DNA of 64,000 nt from Aradus depressus (taxonomy: Eukaryota; Arthropoda; Insecta; Hemiptera; Aradidae), in the NCBI GenBank assembly GCA_963662175.1, contig OY759217.1, positions 52,428,108-52,492,107 of the forward strand, given 5' to 3'. Made by a program: the position numbers and the translations under genes. This document shows, piece after piece, positions 42,084-52,123 of this stretch. The stretch's first letter is position 1. Every line of letters starts with the position of its first letter. The notes beneath the pieces were generated by a model. It did no database searches and had not been told where the DNA came from. It saw nothing but the letters and a program-made list of their open reading frames with translations.

Positions 42084-42216
42084 TACAATGTATTTTTCAC
42101 CAGCTAGAATTATTTAAAATCAACTAACATTTGACACTCCCTCTGAACCTTTCTCCTCTTCCGTCAATCCATATAATATATAAAAGTTGTCTTGGTATCA
42201 CTTCTTAGCTCCAATT

Positions 42217-42430
42217 ACTTTTAATCAAATAAGGCTTCACTCTCTCTAAACTCTCTTCCCACTTTTAATGAAATAATGCTTCACTCTCTTTAAACTCTCT
42301 TCCCACTTTTAATGAAATAAGGCTTCACTCTCTTTAAACTCTCTTCCCACTTTTAATGAAATAAGGCTTCACTCTCTTTAAACTCTCTTCCCACTTTTAA
42401 TCAAATAAGGCTTCAGTCTCTCACTCTCTT
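42217..42430. repeat. Tandem repeat, 44-bp unit, almost five copies
   Basis: The unit runs ACTTTTAATGAAATAAGGCT, TCACTCTCTTTAAACTCTCT, TCCC. Starts at 42217, 42261, 42305, 42349 and 42393, with single-base variants. In SUCO intron 1. Confidence 0.9.
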
Positions 42431-42479
42431 CCCCGTCGACCAATCTGCCAGAAATATACAAGGATCTTTAGATCATGGA

Positions 42480-42677
42480 CTTCTCAGTCCACATATATTT
42501 CGTGTTGATGAAGTCATTATATTGGCCGTTATTAGAGTTTTTGAGTTAAAGCCCCTCCCCCCCTTTCTCTCAGGTGAATTCGGCTGAAAACTAGTAGAGG
42601 TCGTCCTTCGGGGTTCTGGTAACACATATGAAATATTGTGTCGATATGTTCATTCCATTGAGAATTATCGTTGATAC

Positions 42678-42715
<38 letters not shown>

Positions 42716-42835
42716 CAATTTCGTTTTCAGGAGATTGGGAAACACGAAATTCAAAACAACATCGAATTTCTGATTCGATTACACAATATCCCTCACCCAT
42801 ACTTCGTACTGATGGGGATGTAATATAGACATGAA
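42480..42835 (+). repeat. Copy of the dispersed family with a T run
   Basis: GGTGAATTCGGCTGAAAACT, then a T run at 42681-42715 where other copies have only short T tracts, then GGAGATTGGGAAACACGAAA, GATTACACAATATCCCTCAC, ACTTCGTACTGATGGGGATG. In SUCO intron 1. Confidence 0.6.
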
Positions 42836-43550
42836 AAGTTAAATGTACAATCAGATTTTTCAGCTAAATCGACCAAAGTGGAGAGGGGTTTTGAGGGGAC
42901 GCTACAAAATTCTAAAAGTCTCAATGGTCAAAAGACCATAAGTAAAATATCTACTGATGTTTAGTGTAACGGAGCAAAGGTGAAGTAAATTTTGGAGGGA
43001 GAGTGGAAACTTACAATTAATTCAAGTACATTGTCAGAGATCAACAAGTTCCTTTTTTTCCATTCCCAAAGAATGTCATTTCAATACATTGCTTACCAAC
43101 GGTACATTAACTTTTTTTTTTTTTTTTTTTCTTAAAATATTACACTTGCCTATTTTTGATGGCGAGTGGGGTGGACACAATAGAAAAGAAGGAATTCGAT
43201 TTAAAGTAATAATTGCTGTAGGACTGTGTCTATTGAGGAGAGGATCGTATCCATTCTTCGGCTGATTACCGCTCAAGGCAGTTCTACAGACTATCAAATC
43301 CTAATATTGCCTATCTGTCACAACTATTCCTAATGTCATCTGCAGGCAAACATCACCCGACATGTTTGGATTTGTGAATTTATTTTAGTCTTTTAAAGAC
43401 ACATTGAGGCAAAAAAATTAATTAAGTTTAATTTATAAGGTATATTGGCAGTCATTTAATTGTATTTTTAATTGTTAATTAACAATTTTGTTATATTTTT
43501 AGAAAAACATTGTGAAATCAGCAATATTTATAGGTTAGGGTTAGGTTTTA

Positions 43551-43863
43551 TGACTCATGCCCGGGCTTTAACTACGAGGTCATATCGCCTACCACCAGAG
43601 CGCTTTTTCGTCACTCTGGTTGGTGGACATGAGCCCGACTCTACTCTGGGAGTCCTAAATTTTTATTCATCAAGGGTAGGGGTCTTTAACGAGTACCTGA
43701 CATCGTACAGGCTCGGGACCATCGCTTAACGTCCCATCCGAAGGACGGCGTGCTCAAGTTTATTTTACCTCCCAGATAAAATAAACTAAGGGCCTCGGTC
43801 GGGCTACGAACCCACGACCTTGAGCTCTGAAGTCAAGCACGCATACCACTGAGCTACCGGCGA
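43551..43863 (-). repeat. SINE family A, near full-length
   Basis: Minus-strand head CGCCGGTAGCTCAGTGGTAT, GCTCAAGGTCGTGGGTTCGT (B box damaged), complete body, and end GGGCATGAGTCATAAAACC. Its 5' end faces the next copy. Confidence 0.88.
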
Positions 43864-43910
43864 TCTCGCAATATTTATATATAAATTGATATTTCAAAGA
43901 TATATTTCTA

Positions 43911-44221
43911 GAAGGCGCCCGTCGCTGTGTAGCGTGCTTGCTTATGGAGTTCAAAACCTGATCGAAGAATTTAGGATTTTCATCAAGGAGGTGAAAAGAC
44001 CTCGAGCATGCCGTTCTTTGGAATAAACGATGATCCCGAGCCTGTTCGAAAGAACCTGTCGTTAAAGAACCTTACGTGATTAAAAATTAAGGATAGGCAA
44101 AGTTTAGGACTCCCATTGTAGAGTTAAGGCTCTTGTCCACCAGAGCGACGAAAGAGCGATCTGGTAGTAGGTGATATGACTTTGTAGTTAACGCATGGGC
44201 ATGAATCACAATAACTAACTA
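43911..44221 (+). repeat. SINE family A, head-to-head with the previous copy
   Basis: GAAGGCGCCCGTCGCTGTGT, a decayed B box, CTCGAGCATGCCGTTCTTTG, GAAAGAGCGATCTGGTAGTA, ending ATGAATCACAATAACTAACT. About 47 bases separate the two heads. Confidence 0.85.
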
Positions 44222-45057
44222 GATATATCAAAGAAATATATAAGGTTTGTTGAAATTAGCAAGCACAATAATATGTATGCATAAGGACGATCGGTTTTAG
44301 TTCAAATAAAAAATAATTATTTTATATAATTCTTAAATTGTAAGATGTTTGGTAAATTTTTTTCGAAACACATAACAAATTAGAAATTATCGCTTACTCT
44401 GTGATAAATGCGATCATTTAAAAAAATATATGTTTACCGTCTTTTCCAGCGGATCTTCTAAACTGATTCAATTTCAACTATCCAAAAAAAAAAAAAACAT
44501 TTAATTTTGAAGAATATTCATAAATTCATATTCCATTTTTGTTTAATTCCTATTTAGTTAGTTTAAAAATGTATTATATCGGTAGGTTAAGAAGCTCCTT
44601 CGTTACCTTTGCTACCCAGACCCAACGATCTTCAGCACCTAAAGAAAAAAAAGTTTCTCCCTGGATCCGCGCCTGCAGTGGGGGAGGCCCTATATTGAGC
44701 CCCTATCTAGAGGCAAGATAGCCCCAGCCCTTATTATAATGATTATTTATAAAACGGCTAAATAATTAAACTGATGAAATATATTGGCGATGATTTTTTT
44801 TTTTTTGAGGGGGTTTAGGATATATGAAATGCCCGTGAAAACGCAACATGAACCCCCCCCCCCCCCCCCTCTGGCTACGCCCTTGACATGAAGTCATTTT
44901 CAACCTTGACCAACCCAAAAATAAGAGCACAAACATTGACGGTTATCTAACTTATGCGGGCAACGACACAAGGCCACTCTAAGGGCGCGTAATGGTATGT
45001 TAAACTTCATACCTTATCAGATAATCACCGGCAAAATACCTTATCCAGCCCAAAAGT

Positions 45058-45410
45058 AGTCGGTGAATCACCACTGTCGGTACTTCCCCGGCATGAATTA
45101 ATCAATAAAGGTTTCGCTTTCCTTTCGAAACAAATCGACCGTTTAGGCTAATAAATCAATAGTTGATTTACATAGTCGAAAAATTGATTGAATTGAGCCC
45201 CCCGCCCTGAACCCTCCTTCCATTCAGCCGATATCGCTGAAATTTGATGGGTTTGGGCTTTAAATACCTATAAAATTTTATGTCGATACATTCATTACAT
45301 CGGCAGTTATTGAGGTTTATGAGTTGAGCCCCCCCATTCCTTTCATCCAATTCCGCTGAAAATTGATGTGTCGTTCTTGTGGGGCTTTGAATTTACATAT
45401 GAAATTTTGT
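45058..45410 (+). repeat. Copy of the dispersed family leading into a 23-bp array
   Basis: The head GTCGGTGAATCACCACTGTC, GGTACTTCCCCGGCATGAAT is the clearest 5' end of this family. It continues GAAACAAATCGACCGTTTAG, ATTACATCGGCAGTTATTGA, then ATGAAATTTTGTGTCAATAC, from which the tandem array starts. Confidence 0.7.
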
Positions 45411-45571
45411 GTCAATACATTCATTACACCGGTGTCAATACATTCATTACACCGGTGTCAATACATTCATTACATCGGTGTCAATACATTCATTACACCG
45501 GTGTCAATACATTCATTACACCGGTGTCAATACATTCATTACACCGGTGTCAATACATTTATTACACCGGT
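45411..45571. repeat. Tandem repeat: seven copies of a 23-bp unit
   Basis: The unit starts GTCAATACATTCATTACACC and ends GGT. 161 bases, exactly 7 x 23, with one C-to-T and one C-to-T-like variant. It is an expansion of the GTCGATACATTCATTACATCGG segment normal to single copies of the dispersed family. Because 23 is not a multiple of 3, each frame gives a 23-residue periodic peptide; none is a gene. Confidence 0.95.
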
Positions 45572-45868
45572 GTCAAGCGTCCCCCTTCCCTTTGGCAGAA
45601 AGGCTTCATTTGGCTGCAAATAAATAGGTTTCGTCCTCAGAGGGTTAACAGAATCGATAATTGGCATAATCGATATCTCACTTGAATTATGAAGTAATCG
45701 ATGATTCAAGTGGGGAGTCGGTTTCAACCCCCAGTGTTAAGTTTCTCTTTAGCATTAAAATCTCATACATACTAGGAATATATAAAATATTTTTTTCTAA
45801 TATGAGTAGAAGTATCACAGGTTACAATTAGAGTGATACTGGAATATAACAGGTAGATATCAGTTTAC

Positions 45869-45963
45869 CGTAGAAAGAAGGTCCAGGTGGCAGAGAGGAG
45901 AGCCAGGTAGAGGAAGGAGACATTGAGAAGAGTGCTCGGCCATTTGTCTTCTTTCAACTCCAT
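45869..45963 (-). CDS. SUCO: SUCO exon 1: SUN domain-containing ossification factor / osteopotentia homologue
   Basis: Start of an eleven-exon gene on the minus strand, 876 aa, GT-AG and in phase throughout. SUCO/SLP1 proteins sit in the ER and nuclear-envelope membrane, with the SUN domain in the lumen. The yeast homologue works with Emp65 and the animal protein pairs with TAPT1, in folding or stability of secretory clients. Order here: signal/anchor (residues about 11-30), Pro/Gly linker with N-glycosylation sites, DIPSFSEW motif, SUN domain (about 114-250), helix and Cys-rich segment (about 310-440), acidic linker, coiled coil (about 621-699), membrane span (about 707-723), basic tail. Exon 1 reads MELKEDKWPSTLLNVSFLYL, ALLSATWTFFL. 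It was chosen because its ACG|GTAAAC donor leaves exactly the two bases exon 2 needs. The protein is shorter than the vertebrate one (about 1,250 aa), mainly in linkers and tail. Confidence 0.78.
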
Positions 45964-46338
45964 CACATCCTGAGGTAACAGTGATTCCAATAGTAACAGT
46001 CACAGTCGCAATTCTACCGGGAGGCTACTAGTGCTATCCAACCTACATTACTTACCAATAACTGCGATTTAAATAGAAGTGACTTGAAGGGGAGACAGTA
46101 ACACGTTTTGTAACACATCATTTTAATGCGATTAATGCTTCCTTTTAGGGAGAGGCCTCACACAGAATCACATAGAAGATTTTTCTTCATAGCGCCACCA
46201 TTTTGAAAAGATACGAGATATACGTCAATGAAGTAACTACATAAAGACACTTTCAATATTCTTCAGTTCATTATTACCATTATCTGTATTTTGTTAGGTT
46301 CACACTTTATTGTCCGGAATTTCATGGTTTCCAACTTT

Positions 46339-46703
46339 AGTTAGTTATTGGGAATCATGCCCGGGCTTTAACTACGAAGTCATATCGCGCACTACCAGAG
46401 CGCTCTTTCGTCAGTCTGGTGGACATGAGCCCGACTCTACTGTGGGAGTCCTAAATTTTGCCTACCCTAAATTCTTATTCACCAAGGACAGGGGTCTTTA
46501 ACGAGTATCTGACATAGTACAGGCTTGGGACCATTGCGTCCCATTCGAAGGACGGCGTGCTTAAGTTTATTTTATCTGGAAGGTAAAATAAAGTTTATTT
46601 TACCTTCCAGATAAAATAAACTAAGGGCCTCGGCCGGGTTTCGAACCCACGACCTTGAGCTCAGAAGGTAAGCACGCATACCACTGAGCTACCGGCGCCC
46701 TCA
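46339..46703 (-). repeat. SINE family A copy with an extra internal hairpin
   Basis: Full body; head GGCGCCGGTAGCTCAGTGGT, GTGGGTTCGAAACCCGGCCG with good A and B boxes. The TTTATTTTATCTGGAAGGTA segment is duplicated in inverted form (46563-46620), making a perfect hairpin absent from other copies. Confidence 0.88.
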
Positions 46704-46721
46704 CTCCCAATAGAATGTATA

Positions 46722-46841
46722 TGGGAGTACGTTCGGTATTGCTACCATCTTCAGCCACGACTTAACAAATACTGATTTTGTGAAGAACTGTATTTGTTAA
46801 GTCGTGGCTGAAGGAGGTAGCAATACCGAAAGTACTCCCAT
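46722..46841. repeat. Near-perfect palindrome, about 120 bp
   Basis: GGGAGTACGTTCGGTATTGC...ACGACTTAACAAATAC is mirrored by GTATTTGTTAAGTCGTGGCT...AATACCGAAAGTACTCCC, with a loop of about 25 bases. A related single arm (GGGAGTATTTTCGG, CGACTTAACAAATACTAAC) is at 41367-41432. It touches the SINE at 46703. Confidence 0.85.
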
Positions 46842-46919
46842 AGAATTTATATATCTTATGAAATAGACAAAACATTCGTTTTTCTTTATATTTTTTAATA
46901 GAATCAATGTAACGATAAG

Positions 46920-47260
46920 GGTGTTTTATGTGAATTCAGAACCATGTAAGGACGACACCTCTCAGCCAAATCGGCCGAAGGAACAGGGCTGGATTAGGGA
47001 GGGCTTAACACAAAAACTCTAAAATCTGCCTATGTAATGACTGAATCGACACAAAACATATTATGAAAATTCCACGTCTGAGTCAACTATAGATTTTTAG
47101 TCAAATCGGTAGATTGGTTTTAGAGAAAAAGCAAAAACATAGTTAATTAGTTGGTGCTGGGGAAGTACATTGACCGTGATTTACCGATGAATTTTTGAAA
47201 AACTCAATTTCGATTAACTGACCGATGCCATAACTTCCCCTGTACTTGGTATAGGTTGGC
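46920..47260 (-). repeat. Copy of the dispersed family, minus strand
   Basis: Minus-strand landmarks GTAAATCACGGTCAATGTAC, TTCCCCAGCACCAACTAATT, CCGATTTGGCTGAGAGGTGT. A fragment of a second, plus-strand copy (GATTAACTGACCGATGCCAT, AACTTCCCCTGTACTTGGTA) abuts it. Confidence 0.55.
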
Positions 47261-47657
47261 AACCAGTACTGCAACATTTCTTTTATAACTTCAGTGACTT
47301 TCTATAATTCCTGTTAACTTTTCCTTTTAACGCATTCAAAACTTCAATGTTATATATATATATATATATAATATATATAAAAAATATATTATATATATTT
47401 TTTTTCCTGAATAAAAATCCTCATTGTAATTATTCTTATATGGGTCAAACAGGTCGGACGACTCACTGGTTGTCACTTTCGGAGACTGCAGAAATGCAGC
47501 TCTCCAGTCCCCGTCGCATTAGCCGGAGCGGAGCGCTCCATACATGGAGACAAATACCAGGGACCCCACTTTCTACAATTAAAACTACGGAAATGGCTAA
47601 ATTGCCACTCGCTAAAGCGGGGAAATTATTAAATATCAAATCAAATTACCCCTATTA

Positions 47658-47688
<31 letters not shown>

Positions 47689-47734
47689 TTTATTTTTTAC
47701 TGTCTAGCTGAGATTCAAATAAAAAATTAAAAAG

Positions 47735-48130
47735 TCATCGGTGAATTAATCAGTTAAGTTTCTGCGCTCCCTCCAAAACCAATCGACCATTTGGGCTAAA
47801 ACTCAATAGTTGACTTATTATATAGGGGCTTCTGAATTCACATAATAAATGTTGTGTCGATTCTACATTATATCGACAGTTATTATTACGGTTTATGATT
47901 TGAGCCTTCCTCTTCTGCGGACCCCCCCCCCCCCCCCCTCCTTTGGCCGATTTGGCTGAAAATCAATAGGTGTCAACCTCACGGGTTTCTGGTAACATAT
48001 ACGAAATTTTGTGTCGATACAATTATTCTATCGGGAGCTATTATGTTCACAGACAGACAGAACATTTTTAAAATTTTTGAAATGGGGGGGTTGAAAAACA
48101 TGAAATTCCACTTTCTCCAATTGATTTTTT
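47735..48130 (+). repeat. Copy of the dispersed family with a poly-C expansion
   Basis: GAATTAATCAGTTAAGTTTC, CCAATCGACCATTTGGGCTA, then a run of about 18 C at 47922-47939 in the (C)n-TCCTTTGGCCGATTTGGCTG position, then ACAGACAGACAGAAC and GGGTTGAAAAACATGAAATT. Confidence 0.65.
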
Positions 48131-48307
48131 GATTTTTACAACCTAGCACAATTTTCCGAAAAGAACTACCATTCCATGATATATTTGTAGATCTTAATTG
48201 TAAACTGTTTTTCTTTGATAATGATCGACTTATTCGTCTCATTGGTCAACCAATGAAATATGAAAACTGACATTAATGCAGAGATATTGTGAAATAATTC
48301 AAATGAA

Positions 48308-48440
48308 CTTGAATGAAATAAAACTAGTTTATTTATAGTATTGTCTAATTTCACATAAATGTGAAATTATTCTTCATAAATTATAATTTATGTGAAATTA
48401 GACAATACCATAAATAAAATAGTTTTATTTCATTCAAGTT
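48308..48440. repeat. Near-perfect palindrome, 133 bp
   Basis: ACTTGAATGAAATAAAACTA...TTGTCTAATTTCACATAAAT is mirrored by ATTTATGTGAAATTAGACAA...TATTTTATTTCATTCAAGT. The loop is about 20 bases. It is AT-rich and non-coding, a foldback element distinct from the hammerhead-like family. Confidence 0.85.
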
Positions 48441-48477
48441 CAATGAAATATGCTCTGTAAAAAACATATTATGTACT

Positions 48478-48835
48478 TCCCTGGCTATGTACTTCCCAAA
48501 AATCAATTAACTTTTCGCTTTCATCCCCCAAAACCAGTCGATATCCAAATATCGAACAGTTGACTTACATTAGGGACTCCTAAATCCTCATATTAAATTT
48601 TGAATCGATAAATTCATTATATCGGCAAGTATTAGGGTTGTTGAATTGCCCAAATCCCAGAATCCCCCTATTCTTTGGCCGACATCGCTGAAATTTGACA
48701 TATTATGTCCTCATTAGATTTTGACTTTGATTTCATATTTGGAATATGGAGGTCGAAAAAAATGTCATTCCGTTGAAACTACTAAATATTTGACTGATTA
48801 CGTAACTTCCCCTATACATCGTATACCTGAGGAAG
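48478..48835 (+). repeat. Copy of the dispersed family
   Basis: AAAATCAATTAACTTTTCGC, AACCAGTCGATATCC, TATCGGCAAGTATTAGGGTT, TTTGGCCGACATCGCTGAAA, TGACTGATTACGTAACTTCC, CCTATACATCGTATACCTGA, ending GGAAGTA. Confidence 0.65.
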
Positions 48836-50172
48836 TAAAATTGTTTTCAATGAAGATCAGGAAATAAATTATGGATACTGATGATGAGTAGTAGTTCCTC
48901 TTCCCGAAACGTCTATAATCGCTAGGATGTAAAAATAAAAAAATGAAAGCATTATAATGCTGTAAAAATATGTATTATATGAAATTCCATTGAAAAGTCA
49001 ACATCGAATTTCGGACGAATTGTATAACTTGGTATAGCTGAGTAAATAAAAAACCAAATCATCTATTTATTAAAAGATTCTATTTTGGCAGAAAAAATAT
49101 TTACAAAAAAATTAGAAATTTAGTGATAATCTCCGTCACTTGTTTACATCAACAAGATGATTTGCTGCGCACTAGAAGAGGGTCAGTTACCTTGGGAGTT
49201 ACTACGCTTCTCGGTACGCGGCGTCCATATCGAGACTTCAGACGTATGTGAGATCTCTTGAGGAAACAAACCTAATATTAGCTGTTTTAGTTCTTCAGCT
49301 AAACCAAGAATGTACAAGTTATAGAGGCAGGCAGTTGCAAATTACATGTTGAGTTTTTACCGAAGTTTCATATTGTCCAACCCGACCCAAAAGTTTTAGT
49401 CAAATCGGCAAAAGGGAAGGAGAGGGTGGGAGGGTGTGTGGGAGAGGGGGGGGGGGGGGGGGGGGGGGGATTGTACTAAAATACCTTAATAACTGCCAAC
49501 ACAGTCAAAGTACGAAATACGAGGATTGAGAAGTCCTAGTGAATAACAGGAAGGTATAATAGATTTTCAACAATTTTTTTTTTTTTTCGAGGGACAGCGA
49601 AAGTATATGGCATGGGTATTAGCTATATTTGAAAACCATAAAAATTATTAAACATGTATTAATTAAAATATGACCGAAACGTTCGCCTAAGGAACCCCGT
49701 TCACTGTGTCATCTCATCATATTTATCTGTAATATTTTGGTATAGTTATTGTGAATCATGCCCGGGCTTTCAAATGCCTTAGATTGGTTGGTATATCCTC
49801 CAAATCCATGAAGATGTTGAGCTCCTACTGGACTGAATAATAAATTTAAATAATAACTTTTTACTTAAATGTGACACTAATCAAAATGTTTTGGTAAAGA
49901 AAATAGGGAAAACTCAGGGAGAGAAACACACAAATATCCGTTCACGATTTTAAATTATAATCTCTGTTTTTGAATGTTTATTAATTTATTTTCTATTCAT
50001 TTCAGTTACTTTGTATTTTTTTTTTTTCCTTTTCCCTTTAAGAGTTTTTTAATTTAATTGATTATTTTTGATTTGTATTTATTTAGTGTATACGGGTAAC
50101 GGTTAAGGAACCTTATTGTATAGTTGTACCTCTGTAAATGCGACTATTATAATAAACTCTTCTTCTTCTTCT

Positions 50173-50437
50173 TATGCCCGGGCTTCAACTAGGAGGTCAT
50201 ATCGCCTACTACCAGAGCGCTCTTCTCTGGTGGATACGAGCCCGACTCCACTATGTGAGTCATAAATGCTTCCTATCCTCAATTTTTATTTACCTACGGT
50301 AGGAGGTCTTTAACAAGTACCTGACATCCTACAAGCTCGGTACCATCGCTTAACGTTCAATATGAAGGACGACGTGCTCTCGGCCGGGGGTTTCGAACCT
50401 GAGCTCAGTAGGCGAGAATACCTCTGAGCTACCGGCC
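50173..50437 (-). repeat. SINE family A copy
   Basis: Plus-strand reading starts ATGCCCGGGCTTCAACTAGG and runs to GAGCTACCGGCCACG; the head is partly rearranged. It follows an (TTC)n tract. An isolated 27-base fragment of the same SINE end is at 49746-49772. Confidence 0.8.
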
Positions 50438-50539
50438 ACGAACGTTTAGATGATAGTTACGCAACGACGTCGATAAATGTTGTGAGTAATGTGTTCGGCT
50501 ATTGTGGAAAGTGTGACATTGGAAAAATAATGAAATATT

Positions 50540-50700
50540 TAAAAAAAAAAAACAATGTGTCCAATTCTACAAAAAATAAATATACTGTATCGATTTCGGC
50601 TTACACTATAGTCAATACAAAGTTCAACAGACAATCGGCATAAGTCAAAACCGGTACAATGTACCTCTGTATTTTTTTGTGGAAAAATACAATACACGTA
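50540..50700. repeat. Decayed relative of the hammerhead-like foldback family
   Basis: The left half (TTCTACAAAAAATAAATATA, TCGATTTCGGCTTACACTAT) is mirrored by the right half (ATAAGTCAAAACCGGTACAA, TGTATTTTTTTGTGG). The core boxes are mutated (CCGAAATCG; CAAAACCGGTA), so a ribozyme is unlikely here. Confidence 0.5.
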
Positions 50701-51644
50701 TTATATTTTTTAGCTAGGTTTAAACAAAATCTTTCTTTAAAAATATTCATCCTGGTAATTTTTTTGAATGATCAACGGAACAGTTCTGTCTATCATTTGA
50801 TCACACTTCACTGTATGTTTTAAGATATCGCATAAATTCAAAACTCTACATTTTTTTCAAGATTCGAGACGTATGTACATTTTATTATTAAGGGGAAAAA
50901 AAAGTAAAAAAACAAATGCATACGCAAAAGACTACTAAATGCATTGTGAACAAAATATCTATTTATAATAGCGGTAACGGTTAGAACGCAATGGAAAGAC
51001 ACTGCGATGGGCGATTTGCCAAGAAGCGTTCTTTGTTTTAGTGGGAGTAACTGACCTCAGGAAACGGCACCAACTACCACATCACATGCCAACACTGTAT
51101 GTTGAGTTGTGTTTGTTCTTTTTTGTGCATGACCAGGCTTCATTTTACTGTGTATCTAACATTTTTGGAGAGCCCCCCCCTCTGTTTCAAAATTCGAACC
51201 CCTTCCTCAATGAGTTGCGTTATTTATGAACTTAACCTTATTACGATCGAAAGGGAAAAAGGAATTAACCTTGAATTCACGATAGATCAAACAAAAATTG
51301 ATAAGGTTCGATTTTAGTAAGAGTACAAAGGAGACGGATAAATTAGTGGGTATTATTAATTTAAACAATTGACAAATAGATAAAAGGAATGAACGATGGA
51401 TCGATACTGTCTCATCGGTAACCCACCGTGACCTTCCGTCATGCATATCGATATTCAGGTTGAGGTGGGACCAACTAAAATGTGTAAGAAAAATACAGAA
51501 AATTATTTGCATTCAGCTAAGTTCGCTCTGCCTCTAAAAAAAAAAATCAACAGGTCATCTTAAAGGACTGATCCCCTACTTCCCTTCGGCCGATTTCGCT
51601 ACAAATCAAACGGTGTCTCTTTATTGGATCCTAAATGCACTAAA

Positions 51645-51765
51645 TGGCAACTACGAGGTCATATCGCCTACTACTAAAGCGTTCTTTGGTAGGTCTAGTG
51701 GATATGAGCCCGACTACTCTGGTAGACCCCAGGTTTAATTACCTAGGATAGGGTTTAACAAGTAC
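51645..51765 (-). repeat. SINE family A 3' fragment
   Basis: AACTACGAGGTCATATCGCC, TACTACTAAAGCGTTCTTTG, GATATGAGCCCGACTACTCT, CCTAGGATAGGGTTTAACAA. It precedes a run of about 17 C at 51807-51823. Confidence 0.7.
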
Positions 51766-51867
51766 CTGGGAACTCTCCATTACACTGGCCTGTTTGTTTG
51801 TTTTTACCCCCCCCCCCCCCCCACCACCCCTCTCTCGCTACTTCTAAACTACCGCCGCGTTCTTATT

Positions 51868-52123
51868 GAGGCCCTTAGTTTATTTTATCTGGGAGGTAAA
51901 ATAAACTTAAGCACGCCGTCCTTCGGATGGGACGTTAAGCGATGATCCCGAGCCTGTACGATGTCAAGACGAGTACCGACCCTACCCTAGGTGAATAAAA
52001 ATTTAGGGTAGGCAAAATTTAAGACTCCCACAGCAGTCGGGCTCATGTCCACCAGAGTGACGAAAGAGCGCTCTGGTAGCAGGCGATATGACCTCGTAGT
52101 TAAAGTCCGGGTATGAGTCATAA
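51868..52123 (+). repeat. SINE family A body
   Basis: GAGGCCCTTAGTTTATTTTA, AAGCACGCCGTCCTTCGGAT, GGGACGTTAAGCGATGATCC, CCTAGGTGAATAAAAATTTA, GAAAGAGCGCTCTGGTAGCA. The tRNA-like head is truncated just before the GAGGCCC junction. Confidence 0.85.

Noticed and set aside
45363..45685. Overlapping ORFs with repeated NTFITPVSIHSLHRC peptide
   Set aside because: They are translations of the 7 x 23-bp array in several frames, with no independent coding signal.
47452..47560. Moderate-GC patch (CAGGTCGGACGACTCACTGG...) as an exon
   Set aside because: Flanked by (TA)n tracts, with no splice pair or recognised protein. It may be a repeat fragment.
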